Below, piece by piece: positions 26,414 through 38,208 of a stretch of 64,000 nucleotides of DNA (positions are counted from its first letter, which is position 1; every line of letters begins with the position of its first letter). A model generated the notes under the pieces. It was given only the letters and a program-made list of their open reading frames with translations. It was not told where the DNA came from and searched no databases. Origin of the DNA: Daldinia sp. FL1419 (taxonomy: Eukaryota > Ascomycota > Sordariomycetes > Xylariales > Hypoxylaceae); NCBI GenBank assembly GCA_025201765.1, contig MU623485.1, forward strand, positions 2,787-66,786, read 5' to 3'. The position numbers were made by a program, and so were the translations under genes.

Positions 26414-27118
26414 GAGATGCAGGTGTGGTTCGACATCAGCAGGCACCACAGCAAGTCCTTCAGCCGCTCTTGTCCAAGTCAAGTCAAGCGAAAGGAGGGG
26501 GTTTGCATATGGCGGGAACGACCAGGGGTATTTGTCGTTGGAATGACCTGATCGTACGGCCTGGAATAGTATAGTGCCCGTATGGCACCGATGGATGAAT
26601 ATGAAAATGGATCGGTTGGTTGGCTCACGCAATCGATCTTGAGTGTATATAAGCCTAGATGGGGAAGGCGACAAAACTTTTGATAGATTATAGATTTGTA
26701 GACACAAGGGGGGGGGAAACACGTCGACTAAGAATTTTTCTTTTAGATTGTTGTTCAGGGTTAGAAATGGGACAAAGCAGAGATGCGGAAATGGGGAATG
26801 GGAAATGGGAAAAGACGGGAAAAGCTTGCTTTGAGACGCCAAGGCCCCCGTTTAAAAACAGCACTTTAAGAGGGCAGAGAGAGGGGAACGAAATCTACCC
26901 AAGGCTATTAGGTAGTCAGGTAGTTCAGGTAGGTGAGTGTATACGCGAGGTACGCGAGGATTCTTCTTTTGGTCTGGTAACCCTGAATAGTCTGGGCAAA
27001 TGTCTAGAGGGACCGGGAAAGAAAAAAACTGATAAAGTGGACGACGTTGGCTTTCCTAATATCGCCAAGAACTAATCGCCCTAATTTGTTTCCCTTCTAC
27101 CCGTAAAACTTGTAAGGC

Positions 27119-27143
27119 CGTATGGCGGCGTATGGCGGCGTAT
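27119..27143. repeat. Direct repeat, unit GTATGGCGGC
   Basis: Two exact and one partial copy of a 10-bp unit in the SREBP upstream region. Confidence 0.8.
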
Positions 27144-27490
27144 TAAAGCGTACCTTGGGTACGGTATTATCTTATTACCTTTGGAGACAAACTTGGAGTT
27201 GCGTCGCTCGAACGGACTCAAATGTGTGTTGGGTGGACTCAGCTTCTGTCGCACGCACACGGCGAGATTAGAGATTTGCTTTTTCCGAGATCTTAGTATC
27301 CGATAGGCGGAGCGTCGACAAGGCGTGAAGAAAATCCAATTGCGAGAATGAAAAAACGGGGGAATTCTCAATGGAGGCTTGGAAGAATCATACGATGGAC
27401 GGGCGGGTTGATGGAATAGCGTATGTAAGTAGGTAAAATCGATCGGGCTCAATCGAAACGCTCGGACCTCCTTACGGACCCTGCCGAATA

Positions 27491-27540
27491 GAACCTGGCT
27501 TAACCTGGCTTAACTTCGCTGGAACCTGGCTGAACCTGCT
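27491..27540. repeat. Imperfect tandem repeat, unit AACCTGGCTT
   Basis: Four to five degenerate copies of AACCTGGCT(T/G) in the SREBP upstream region. Confidence 0.75.
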
Positions 27541-28713
27541 TGGGAAGATCTTCGGCCTACCCGTCTGGGCTGTTCTATTGGTGGGGAACTATGGGGAGAT
27601 GTGGGCCACGTTCCACTAGCCACTAATAAGTCTCAATGTACGTGAAGATTTCAGCCACTTTTCATGGGTCCCTTCTCCTATTCTAGTATAGCTGCTACCC
27701 TACATGTACCCAAGCCTAAGGAGGGAGGTACTTAGTAGGATGTACTATGGAAGGTTCCCAGGTACTAAGGTGTAACGGATTACGCCCGTACCTTATCCCG
27801 GCTCAGCCCTTTGTGCCGCCTTTACATATTCAAAGTATCAAGTATCTACCAACGCGTACATATATTAGGTACATTACCAGCATCCCGTAGCCGTACTAAC
27901 TAAAGGTACGAACGCCTCGTGAGAACCTGACAAGGTAGACATATCTAAATTTAAGGTAGCTCAACCTTACTACCAACGGGTAGCTGCTCACGATGCTATA
28001 TTATATTAATTACCTTGATTAATAGTCCGAATGTTCAGTACGACTTGAGAATCAGGTTATTAGTAGAGCAAAGGGAAGTCGTCATAGATAACGAACCGTC
28101 AATCAATTTGCCAGGTTTCGACTGTTATCCGAGGTTCCCTTTGGCCAATCATAATTGTGATAAGAACTAACTACTAACGCCAGAAATGACTACGAGTAAG
28201 TGTACATACAATAGTACAGTCCCAACTTGGCCCACTATGTACGAGAGTAGCCAATCCTTTCTCTTCCCATAAGTCCCTACCCTAACTATCGTATTCATAT
28301 GAGGCGGTTAGCACGGGGTGAGATAAGTTGTATATCCATTGCATAATAACGTGCAATTTTAAAACAAAAACGGTCTTGCGTAGTCAACACTTGCGTAGCT
28401 CATAATATATGTATCTAGGAAGGAGCCGTAGGCACGGACATACATATCCACCAAATTGTCAAGATTACCTAGGTAGGTTAGGTACTATGGGTCATAATGC
28501 ACAGCTGAAACTCCATTGTGAATTAACTCCCCCGATTTCAAAAGTGGTATATAAAAACTATAAGTAAGTGCTTTAAGCCAGAAAATAAAGTCCCTCTACG
28601 TAATTCATTAGATTTTGAAACGCAAGAGTCCATCCGAGACGCCAGGGCGATAGGCTCAGATCCGTATCAGCCCACCCAGACCTTTCATTAAAAATCCATA
28701 TAAGCGTGTATGT

Positions 28714-30255
28714 CTACCATACTTCATCATCGCTCTTAACCATTTCCATAGTCGGCGTCTTCGGCTGTAACTGCTTCATCCTCTTTCGGTCCGCCTTGGT
28801 GACCAACGACGGCGTGATGGGAACCACGGGCGAAAATGGTTGATACGGCGAGTAGGGTACTGGCGCACCGGTCCACGGTGTCCGAAGTCCCGAAGGCGAT
28901 AGGGGAAGTGTTCTTTCAAATGTTGTTTGCTTAGTTGTCTGTGCGGAGGGCGAACTGAGAGAAGGCTCATAAGCTCGCAGTGGGAGAGTACCACCGGTTC
29001 GGACAGCTGAGGGGGCATTTGGTCGGGAGAAAGACCGTTGCTCCGGTCCGGGCGAAGTTGGGAACGTCGACCCAGGCTTCGGGGACGCCGGTAGAGAAGG
29101 GAAGCGGTTGACCCCTGGCTTCGGTGATGAAGGCAACCCAACAAGAGGTGCCGTGGACCGTTCCGAAACCGCCGACACCGGGTCAGGCTCGGTATATTGT
29201 GAGTTGCTTCGTAGATGACCCAGTCTTTCGTCAATGCTCTGAGTACTCTCCGGAGAGATATCCGGCGGAGTAACGGGCGCTACCGGCCCGTGCTGTCTAC
29301 TCGCTCGGGCATATGGCGCCTGGTCTGTCGGAACTGGAGGCGGAGATGCCGGTGCGTAATAACGGGGAGGAATCGATCTCAATTCCTCCTCCTCCTGGCG
29401 TGGAAATGTACCCGACATAGGTGTCATAATGGGAGACGAGATGCTGATACCCTTGACGTTCTTCTTTCGGGGCGATTTGAAAGCAGATAGGATAGAAGAC
29501 GCTCGGGACTGGGGTTTTTCTCCAGACTCTGCAAGGTCAAGACTAGCAGGCTTATTCTTGCTTCTCTTCAAAATACCCTGCTTGGTAGTCTGTTGCTGGG
29601 AAAGCGGCGCCGGTGGCTGATCTAGGGTAACACCTGCTTCCTTCGCGGCCTCCTGCTCCAGTACGAGCTTGTACATTTCTTCAAGCTGCTGTTGCGCCAT
29701 CTCGCGATCGGCTGCAACGACTCGTGGGTCGACTAGAGGGTTGACGCCAAGAGTACTTGTAGAATGAAGTGAGGGGACAATGTAAGGGCTCGTCGGGCTG
29801 ATCGGGCTCCTCGGACTTGTTGGCGTTGGCGGAGTTGGATAAGAAAAATTCTTGATGGGTGACTTGGGCGGATCAAGACTGTACTGAGGCTGGCCGCCGG
29901 GTTGTCCAGGTGGTAATAAGGCGAATTGATATGGAAACTGGCCTTCTAGGTCTTCCTCCCCAGCTGTGAGATGTTCTCGACGTTTCTTGGCTAAGAGAAG
30001 TATAATAATAGCGACTACAACGAGAGAAAATGCATATGACCCAACTATGCCACCAATCTGGGCAGGAAGGTAAGAGGTATTCCGAAGGGCTCCAGCAGAG
30101 AGGGAAGGGCCTTCTTCAGGCGTTGGCGCTGGATCGTTATAGTTGTTTTGGAGGTCTTGTATCACTGAAGCAGAACAAAAAGGAGCGAACGTTGAGAAGA
30201 GAAGAAGCAAGACAAACTGAAGCGAGGAATGCGTACTATAAAGCCCTGGTTGCAT
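28714..30255 (-). CDS. Single-pass membrane protein with long proline-rich tail, function unknown
   Basis: Uninterrupted 513-codon frame; I do not recognise a named family. Residues 1-30 form a signal peptide (hydrophobic core FVLLLLFSTF, probable cleavage after CSA). A short extracytoplasmic stretch has an N-glycosylation site (NTS), then a transmembrane segment at about residues 67-88 (IGGIVGSYAFSLVVVAIIILLL) ends in the stop-transfer cluster AKKRREH. The remaining roughly 420 residues would be cytosolic and are rich in Pro/Ser, with many SP/PxxP sites, a coiled-coil-prone stretch (about 188-207) and a GILKR motif. Repeated SPKPG motifs lie near residues 375-400, and the C-terminus ends in DDEVW. 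The layout suggests a type I membrane adaptor or sensor-like protein whose tail is phosphorylated and binds SH3/WW-type partners. That role is inference from architecture only. Confidence 0.8.
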   Translation of the reverse strand: MQPGLYSTHSSLQFVLLLLFSTFAPFCSASVIQDLQNNYNDPAPTPEEGPSLSAGALRNTSYLPAQIGGIVGSYAFSLVVVAIIILLLAKKRREHLTAGEEDLEGQFPYQFALLPPGQPGGQPQYSLDPPKSPIKNFSYPTPPTPTSPRSPISPTSPYIVPSLHSTSTLGVNPLVDPRVVAADREMAQQQLEEMYKLVLEQEAAKEAGVTLDQPPAPLSQQQTTKQGILKRSKNKPASLDLAESGEKPQSRASSILSAFKSPRKKNVKGISISSPIMTPMSGTFPRQEEEELRSIPPRYYAPASPPPVPTDQAPYARASRQHGPVAPVTPPDISPESTQSIDERLGHLRSNSQYTEPDPVSAVSERSTAPLVGLPSSPKPGVNRFPSLPASPKPGSTFPTSPGPEQRSFSRPNAPSAVRTGGTLPLRAYEPSLSSPSAQTTKQTTFERTLPLSPSGLRTPWTGAPVPYSPYQPFSPVVPITPSLVTKADRKRMKQLQPKTPTMEMVKSDDEVW

Positions 30256-31739
30256 TGTGTGTGACCCGGATCTTCATGAGATACTATATCCCGACTCCTT
30301 AGTCAAACCTCCTGGCGGATCTCTCGAAACTCATTATGATGGAAATCTGACAAGGTAAGACGCAGAGCCGGGAGGACAAAGGGTATATAGCGGCTGGTGA
30401 TGTTCGGCAGTGTGTCGAAGTGGGCCAAAATGTACGATGCTAACAGGAGCAGACTGGCGCTTTGGGTGTGAACTGGCCTCTCACTCGTCAACTCCCTCCA
30501 AGCACTTGGCTCCATGCATAATAGCCCCCAGAAAAAGCGCCCAGTGGGAGCCCAGTAAGGGTAGCAGATTGCCATAGATTACCATATTCATATCTGTAGA
30601 GGGCAGTGGTAGATGCCGTTCTTCCAATTCTGGTTGGAGGAGGGACATGGTAACGACAGGGGACTTAAGCGCCGACGAGTTAAGCGACATTGTTGATTGG
30701 GTGCAGGTTCTGGCGACATCACCCAACCCCACCCTTCAACTTCTTCCCCTTGCGCTTCTGCAGGTCACCTTTGCCTCTGTCCCCGCCGATTGGCTAGATT
30801 AGGCTCATCTGTACCGAGAGGTTTGCGAGTCGGTCGTGGTATGAACCCCGATTAGATGCTGTGAACATCAAAATGAACGAATAAAATAGCGACTGTAGAG
30901 CTGAACCTAGTCTTAAAAGATGGTAATAAAAGGCCTGAGCCATCCCTTTTTCAATCTCATCACATTTTATGGTATATCGCCCTTTTTTTTTTTTTTTTTT
31001 TTTCTTCAATACTTGGTAGACTCCTCTTTTATCATGATTTTGGTATAGTCTTATGAAGTGACGGTCGCAGCAAGCATATATCACAATGAAACGATGTGCT
31101 GCTAAACGGCGGAATTGTTTTACGAAACATGTTTCTTGGGGCCGTTGGTATAATTGGCCATTAACGAGAAACAGAGTTGCCCCCCCCTTGATATTTGTAG
31201 GCGATGCGGTGATCAGTGATGGGGGTGGAAGGGCCATGCAAGGGAAAGAAAATAGCAGCGGAACAAACCTCGAATCAAAGACTCGCTAGGCAAATAGGTT
31301 GGGTTCCGTTCCTGAGTACGATGCCACTAACCTAGGTACTAAGTACAATATGTAGGTACATAATAACTTAAAGTAACTTGAATGTAGGTAGTCTGTGCAT
31401 AATTGTATCCTCCAAACGTAATGCAACTTTTATTCAGCATCAATCAATCACCTGACTCGGCGATCTGCAGGTGATAAGGTCAATTCTTAAACCTTGGAAG
31501 CCTTCACTTCTACATAATTAAAAACAACCCACGTCGCGTCCCGCGTCTGAGGAGACGCGTTTTACCTTATTCATCCATTCATACATACCTAATTTAATTT
31601 AGCTATTAACTCTGGTTTAGCCTCAACCGTCGATGCGCCCCATGATTTAGGATTATATTGATCTGTACATGTAATCCATGTACGAATCAATCGTACATCG
31701 CTTACAAGTTCTTATCCCGATGAGCGAGTATCTTTAGTC
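30256..31739. other. Divergent intergenic region, no gene seen
   Basis: About 1.5 kb between the divergently transcribed membrane-protein and helicase genes, so it should hold both promoters. It contains a T21 run at 30983-31003 and a TACCTA/TAGGTA cluster near 31330-31360. Confidence 0.55.
30983..31003. repeat. Poly-T tract (T21)
   Basis: Uninterrupted run of 21 T in the intergenic region between the membrane-protein and helicase genes. Confidence 0.9.
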
Positions 31740-34700
31740 ATGCCAGGCACTGAGGGCAAGGATTTATTCAAGTCGCTGAATAAAGCGCAGTCCCGTGCTG
31801 TCAGCTCTCGTACGCCGACTGTCGCTATCTTGGCTGGTCCGGGTAGTGGCAAGACTCACACACTCACTTCTCGTGTTGTTTGGCTCATCGACCATGTTGG
31901 AATCCGACCATGCGACGTCATCGTCGCAACTTTTACCGTTAAGGCATCTAATGAGATGAGAATGCGAATCGGTCAGGCGTTAGGAAATGGTCGCGAAAAG
32001 AAGATCATACTGGGTACTTTTCACAGTATCGCTCGTAGATATCTAGCTACATATGGCCAACGTATTGGACTGGACCCCAAGTTCGGCATTGCGGATGACT
32101 CTGACTCCAGGGCTATTATAAAGCGAGTCTGCAAGAGGCTCGACGCCCAGATTGATCCTGCTATGGCTCGTGGTTGGATAAGTAAGCGTAAAGCTAAAGG
32201 AACTTCCGATGGGCAAGCCAGTAAGACCAAGAAAGGTGAAGGCGTCGAATCTAAGGCTTTGGAGCAATGTTATCAAGAATATCAGACTTACCTCGAGAGG
32301 TCAAACCTGCTTGACTATGACGATCTTCTTATTCGTTGCGTCGAGCTCCTTCGCAAGTGGCCGGACTGTGTCCGAAACATCGAAACGGTCTTGATCGACG
32401 AATATCAGGATACAAACGGCGTCCAGTATGACCTAATGAAGCTTTTCGCTCAAAAGAATCGATGCATAACTATAGTTGGTGATCCAGACCAGAGTATCTA
32501 TGGTTGGCGATCGGCAGAAATAAGAAATCTCCACCGCCTACTTCGTGATTTCCCCGGCACAGACGAGATATCCCTCGAGGAAAATTATAGGTCATCGAGC
32601 TCTATTCTCGATGTCTCTTTAAGTGTCATCCAGCAAGATGAAGAAAGATACAAGAAAGCTCTGTTACCAATCCATGCCAAAGGTACCCGGCCGGTTTTTC
32701 GCAGGCTAAAGAGTTCTACAACGGAGGCAGATTGGATTGTCTCGGAGATCAAGCGAATTAAGCTGATGTCTGGAGATATGGTAAATTCCAATGACATCGC
32801 GATTTTGCTTCGGTCTGCCTCGTTATCTAGGCATATTGAATCTGCCCTCGGTAGGGAAGGCATAGCTTATAGAATGGTTGGTACGTACCATAATAATTGC
32901 GCACGCTTATCTACATTTATTTTATACTAATGCTGAGTTGGTAGGTGGTTTCAAGTTCTATGAACGAGCTGAAATTAAAACTATACTAGATTACTTGCGA
33001 GTAATCTACCAACCCGACAACAACGATGCTCTAGCGCGTATTATGAACATACCAAAGCGAGGCATTGGTGATGTGACAGCCAGATCATTGTTAGAAGAAG
33101 CCGAGCGCAACTCTATGAGCCTTTGGGAATTGCTAAGGAAGCACTGCCGTGGCGAGCGTATAGCGAAAACGACAATCAGAAAGCAGGCAGAGCAAAAGAT
33201 CAGTGGTAACCTTATTAAGTTGATCACCAATTTGCAAAGTCAGTTGCAACCCAGCGAAGGGGCTCCTATTAGTTTGGTTGATATAATCAATCAGCTACTT
33301 AAAGACCTACAATTCGAAAAGTATCTGGAGGAGACACATGGCCCTGAGTATGAGTTAAGATGGGCAAACGTTCAAGAATTTGTGAACCTCGTAACAGAGT
33401 TTATGCAGCAGGATAAACCCGAAGAGGAGATGCTTCCAATTCTCGGAAATACCCAGCAAACACTGGACAATAACACGCTGGCACGTTTCTTAGCAAATGT
33501 TTCGCTGGCCTCTGATAAACAGACCGATGACAAAGATAAGGACGGGAAACCTCAAGTCACGGTTTCCACAATACACGCCGCGAAGGGGTTGGAGTGGCCT
33601 GTTGTCTTCATTCCAGCAGTTTATAAGGGATCTATACCGCATATGCGATCTGACGATGATAGCGAGGAGCGACGCCTCTTATATGTAGCGATGACTCGGG
33701 CTCAGGCGTTGCTCTATCTTAGCTGCCCCGAATATTCCTCCAATGGCAGCAAAGAAGCCCTTCAGATCTCTCCTTTCATTGAAAACCTCCCATCTTCAAC
33801 TTTTCTTAAGAAAGGGCCGTCTCTTGACCGCTCAGTCATGTCGGAAGTAGCTAAGATCTTAAAGAGAGAACTACCCTCGGAAAATGTTATCTACAAAAAT
33901 ATGCCAATGATGACGGCGGTAGAAGACAATCTCTTCCCAATTGATCCGAATCAGGCACAGGAATCATCCAGCGCTTCGAATGGCCGCGGATACGTTCAGC
34001 GTCCCGAACAATATAAACGACAGAAGGTTAGCCATCCAACTGTTAAGATCGCCCAGGAATCAATCGATGGCTGGGCCGCTCCGTACGCCACTACTATGCA
34101 ACGGTCTTCTTCATTTACGGTACCACAGCCACCGGCGCAATTAGGTTTCATGACGGCTGGCGCTCACTATGCGAGCGTTGGCGAGACCGAAACAAGAAAG
34201 GCTCCTACAAAACCCCATACGGGACCAACAACGAAAATGCAACCAACAAACCGAACGTCCTCTCAAAGGAGTCTGATAGGCTATGGATACGGGGTGACAA
34301 ATCATGATAAGTCTAAACAAGACGATAATATATCAGCCGTACCTCCAAAGTCGATCCCATCCGCGAAGTATCCTTATCGCCCTCACCAACTGCCACGAGG
34401 CAACGGGCAACGGCCAGCGTCACAATTAACCCCATTAAGTGGCGGGATTCGTCAGACGCAACAAAACACCACCATCTCCGGGGCTGGACCGGCCGCTCAT
34501 AAGCTAGGATCCGCGAGATTATCAAGCAGGCCTACGAATCACCAAGTAATAAAGGAAGAACCACCACCAAAACCAAAGCAATACGCCTGTTTCTCAAGCT
34601 CGCCAACCAAGCCGCAGCCGTCCGATGAGCAAGAGGGGGTAGGGAAAGAGAATGAGACACCAGTAGAGGAGCAGACACGCCCCGCGAAGAGCTTCCACGC

Positions 34701-34845
34701 TACGACAGTGAATTATGGACCAAGCGTTGGTTGGAGAGGCAGTGGAATTCAGAAACCAACACCACTGGGACGAAATGGCATCACACCGATGGATCGTTTG
34801 AAGAAGCCATTCAAGTTAACTGTTAAAAGACCTAATGTACCATAA
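31740..34845 (+). CDS. srs2: UvrD/Srs2-type 3'-5' DNA helicase
   Basis: Superfamily 1A DNA helicase of about 1013 residues. One intron at 32881-32944 (64 bp) joins YRMV-G to GFKFYERAEIK. All core motifs are readable: Q-motif LNKAQSRAV (14-22), Walker A AGPGSGKT (32-39), motif Ia TFTVKASNEM, Walker B DEYQDTN (about 219), motif III GDPDQSIYGWR (about 246), motif IV ENYRS, motif V TIHAAKGLEWPVV, and motif VI RRLLYVAMTRA. The C-terminal third is Ser/Pro/Gln-rich and likely disordered, as in Srs2, where this part binds Rad51 and PCNA. Srs2 strips Rad51 from single-stranded DNA and limits homologous recombination. The size is slightly below that of the yeast protein. A mitochondrial Hmi1-like helicase is the alternative, but the long disordered tail favours Srs2. 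The gene converges with the deacetylase gene, 298 bp apart. Confidence 0.9.
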
Positions 34846-35143
34846 ATAAATAGATTACTAGCGCGTAAACACGAAGAGTAGTAGACATGGCAAGTAATAA
34901 AAAACATTTAACTTCTTCGATTTACTAGGATAATCGGGTATCGCAATACGAGCTCCCATCTAATAGAGATCTTAATATCAAATCAAGTCTTGTCTACCAA
35001 GCATGTAAATCCAGTATATGACAGCATTCGATGCCGATATAAAATATGCCTCCCTAACTCCATGACCCTCAGATATGACAATTTTATCTCTCCGAGTACG
35101 TATATCTATAAATCATCCATAACATCTATCCTTCAGCTGCTAA

Positions 35144-36515
35144 CTATGAGCGACTGAAGACCTTCGTACCGAACTTCCATACTTCATCGACGAGGAGGTC
35201 TGTGCGGTTCTCTGATCGCTTTTCTGACAACACTACCAAGTCGGCATCCGCACCGTCGTCAAGACAACCCTTGATGCCCTTCAAGCCTAGCATGGCGGCC
35301 GGTGTGGATGTGACGGCCTTTAGGGCTTGGGGTATCGTTGCGCCAGACCAGCTGAGGAAGTTGGAGACACATTCAATTAGTGTTATCGAACTAATAAATC
35401 AATCAGCCTTATTGTCAGCTATATGGGATGTTGGAAATTAGACCCTACCTTCCTGCAATTCTATCAGTGCCCTCTAATATCAATTTGTTGCCCTTCTTCA
35501 CAATATGGCTTGCGTCTTCGCCGTTGGTCCACTGATAAGCGCCATCAGGCAGGCCTACCAAGTGCATGGAGTCGGTGACAAGGATGAACCCGTCGGGATG
35601 GGCATTGAAGGCGATCTTGATGGTTGTTGGGTGTAAGTGCTCCCCATCGGCGATGATACCGAAATAGGGACGAGGTAAGCTTTCCGCCAGACCTAAGACG
35701 CCGAAGATACCGGGATTTCGATGGTGTAGGGGTCGCATAGCATTGAATAGATGGGTGATCATTGTTGCACCGGCGGCAACAGCTGCCGACGCTTGTTCGT
35801 ATGTAGCCTCCGAGTGTCCAATTGAGTAGATGATGCCCCGTTTTGTTAGCTCAGGAATAAGCTTCGTCATCTGTCCCCGTTCCGGCGCGGCGGTGATCAT
35901 CTTGATTGGCGTGGGACGAAATGAATCCTCGTGGCCGAGGTTTTCTGCTCCATAGCATTCTTCCAAGTCCTCAAAAGAATCGGCTTCCCGTATCACATCT
36001 ACATTGTGTACCCCGTTCTTTGTTGGGCTTAGGAATGGGCCTTCGCAATGGGCACCGAGTGATTCCGCTCCGTCCTCCGCGATCTGGCGATATCCAGAAG
36101 GGCCAAGATACGGCAGGACCCGTTGATAGAGTTCGCTCCGTTGGCTTGTGACTGTAGGCACGTATGATGTGACACCAGTTTTGACCATTTGCTTGTTCAT
36201 CTCCTTCACCTTCTTTGCATATACGGCGGGTTCGAGGAAGGTAGAAAAGTTGAAACCGAAGGCTCCGTTAAGTTGACACTCGATCAAACCAGGCGATAAT
36301 ATACGACCGCCGAGGTTGATAACCTCATCCGGGAGGATGAAATCATCGTAGAAAGCAGCTTGGCTCCTGATGATCTTTCCGGTAACAGAATTCACCCACA
36401 AATCCTCATTAAGTAGTCTATCGCCTTTCAAGATACGGCAGTTGGTGAATTTGGTGATGCCATTTCGACCATTTCTGGGTGTCGATTTAGGCGAGGAGGG
36501 TAGAGAGTGAGGCAT
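35144..36515 (-). CDS. dac1: N-acetylglucosamine-6-phosphate deacetylase
   Basis: Removes the acetyl group from GlcNAc-6-phosphate to give glucosamine-6-phosphate and acetate, the second step of cytosolic GlcNAc use. About 437 residues from two exons; intron at 35391-35448 (58 bp), which joins GTDRIAG to SSITLIECVSNFLSWSGAT. Amidohydrolase features are intact: PGLIECQLNGAFG (75-87), the metal-binding HCEGPF with Glu158, GHSE with His234, THLFNAM with His255, the substrate loop ADGEHLHP, and the catalytic Asp315 in TDSMH. Length matches the family. The gene is divergent from the GH3-GNAT gene, with 1.7 kb between the starts, and belongs to the GlcNAc cluster with kinase, deaminase and RON1-like regulator. 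A TATATA element lies about 60 bp upstream of the ATG and there is no upstream ATG between the two. Confidence 0.94.
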
Positions 36516-38208
36516 GGTGGGCTGTGGAAGATAAAAACAAAGATATTGTAGGGAATAAGCAGCTCCGAGGTATATATGACTTCGATATTCTTTGTTATTA
36601 TGTCTTATCGAGTAGTAGGACTATTGCCCCTTGAGCTAGTATTATTGTCTCCATGAACAAGTCAAGCCAGAATATGGGAAATAGCTCATAGATATGTATT
36701 TATTTCCTCATGATATCACAACGCATATCCGCCTACGCCGAAGCGTTGCCGATATTGGGTCCGAAAACTCGGAGCGTGGTGGGAGGCCCAGAACAGTGTT
36801 ACTGACAGGGCCGACGACAGGTTGAGATTATTACATTTACTTACACAGTACTTGGAATCAGTTACCTGAAACCAAGTGACCAGTGGGGCAAGTCGGACGT
36901 CAGTCTTGCGACTGTGACAGTCAAAACCCAGTTTTGCGAATGGACTGATGCCAATTTGCACACCAATGGTAGGAACATGTGACTAAAGAGACTGGTTAAC
37001 AGTACTCTAGGCGTTTCTAGGCCGGAGGGTTGGTTACTAAGAAGGTGTGGCAACCTTAGCTGACGAGAGACTTTTCTTTGTGTGTGATGCTTGGATGCTT
37101 GCGATGTTGGAATGCTCGATACACTGTTGATTACACTGTTACCATCTATGGGCGCCGCCGTTTATCGTCGGGATCCTTGGTTGGGTCTACCAACTGTTAC
37201 AGTAGATCGATCTTTCTGTGACCATCCATTGGAAAAGAGGCGAGAGACAAGGAAAAAATTGGATCGTGGAACTCCTACATAGGATTTCCGTAGTACTTAG
37301 TGTAAGGTAACGTTGCGAAGTGGTGGGAATAATTTCTACATTAGTATGAGAAGCGCCTCGATAAGATCAAAATAACAGATCAAAGAATTACATATGTGTT
37401 TACTGCATGCTATTAAGACACCTGATCTACGGTACCTTAGGGGAGGTAGGGAGGTAGCTAGGTACGGTAGGTAGTACCTAAGGTACCTAAGGTACAGGTA
37501 AGAATGGCGAAGATACCAACTAAAATTAAAAATGGAATAGCGCCGTTTCCCCCAAAATGGTCCCCAACGACCCCCTCTCCAGCCCAACCAGCTCTCCCCA
37601 GATTTAGGTACTCTTGTATTACATACTATCTATCTGCTTCAAGCGGCCCCAAGGGGTTTTATCGATTGGGGAGACAAGGATAGATCACTAAATTCGCGGC
37701 TTATGCATGCTACCACCTTAATTCTGTACCCTCAATTTCACACTTATCATACTATCTGACTATCATACTACTACCAACCTCTTGTAAGCTACCAGTAACA
37801 TACCCCATTTTCATTATAGCGGATCTCATGGGTCTTAGATAGGTAGTATGAGATAGTCCTAACTATAGTCAATCCTACTATCATACAACTTGTTGTCTCT
37901 TCCTTCTCCCATTCTCGCCAAATCGGCCATACCGCGCGAGGAGGGCTGCACCACATCGGGTGTTTTGCCCGAGGCTCTACACACCCCCAATTTCACGAAC
38001 CTCACGCTAATCCGTCTTTCGGCTTCTAGGCTCCTGGACTCCTTAGACCCCTAGACTCTTAGTACTATCCCTCCTTGATCTCCTTATCCTCCCTATCACG
38101 CCTACCGTTGGATGGAGATAGCCTGCGCTTATCTTCCGTGCCTACGTCTTTCGGCTCGAGGTAGTTCTGATTAGTATAGCATCAAAGTTGTAACAATACG
38201 ACCGCAAA
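36516..38208. promoter_or_regulatory. Divergent control region of deacetylase and GH3-GNAT genes
   Basis: The 1.7-kb gap separates two divergent starts of the same pathway, so shared regulation is likely. It contains a TACCTA/TAGGTA-rich block (about 37430-37500). CGCAAAA words, a match to the Ndt80 core CRCAAAW, occur at 36932-36938 (minus) and at 38203-38209 (plus, touching the GH3-GNAT ATG). No other gene was seen. Confidence 0.5.
36573..36579 (-). promoter_or_regulatory. TATA-like element of the deacetylase gene
   Basis: Minus-strand TATATA-type box about 58-64 bp upstream of the ATG, with no intervening ATG. Spacing is plausible for a fungal core promoter; not tested. Confidence 0.45.

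Larger units (their letters stand above)
26388..28713. other. Intergenic: SREBP upstream region and no further gene
   Basis: About 2.3 kb upstream of the SREBP gene and downstream of the membrane-protein gene. It includes a TATATA element about 260 bp upstream of the SREBP start (near 26646-26652, minus orientation), a GGCGGCGTAT direct repeat at 27119-27143 and an AACCTGGCT repeat at 27491-27540. No additional gene is supported. Confidence 0.5.

Noticed and set aside
26414..26842. Minus-strand frame of 152 codons before the SREBP gene
   Set aside because: It begins with a non-ATG codon and its only ATG gives the nine-codon uORF already listed; composition resembles a leader.
28776..29490. 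Alternative frames overlapping the membrane-protein gene
   Set aside because: Arg-rich shadow frames of a Pro/Ser-rich coding region.
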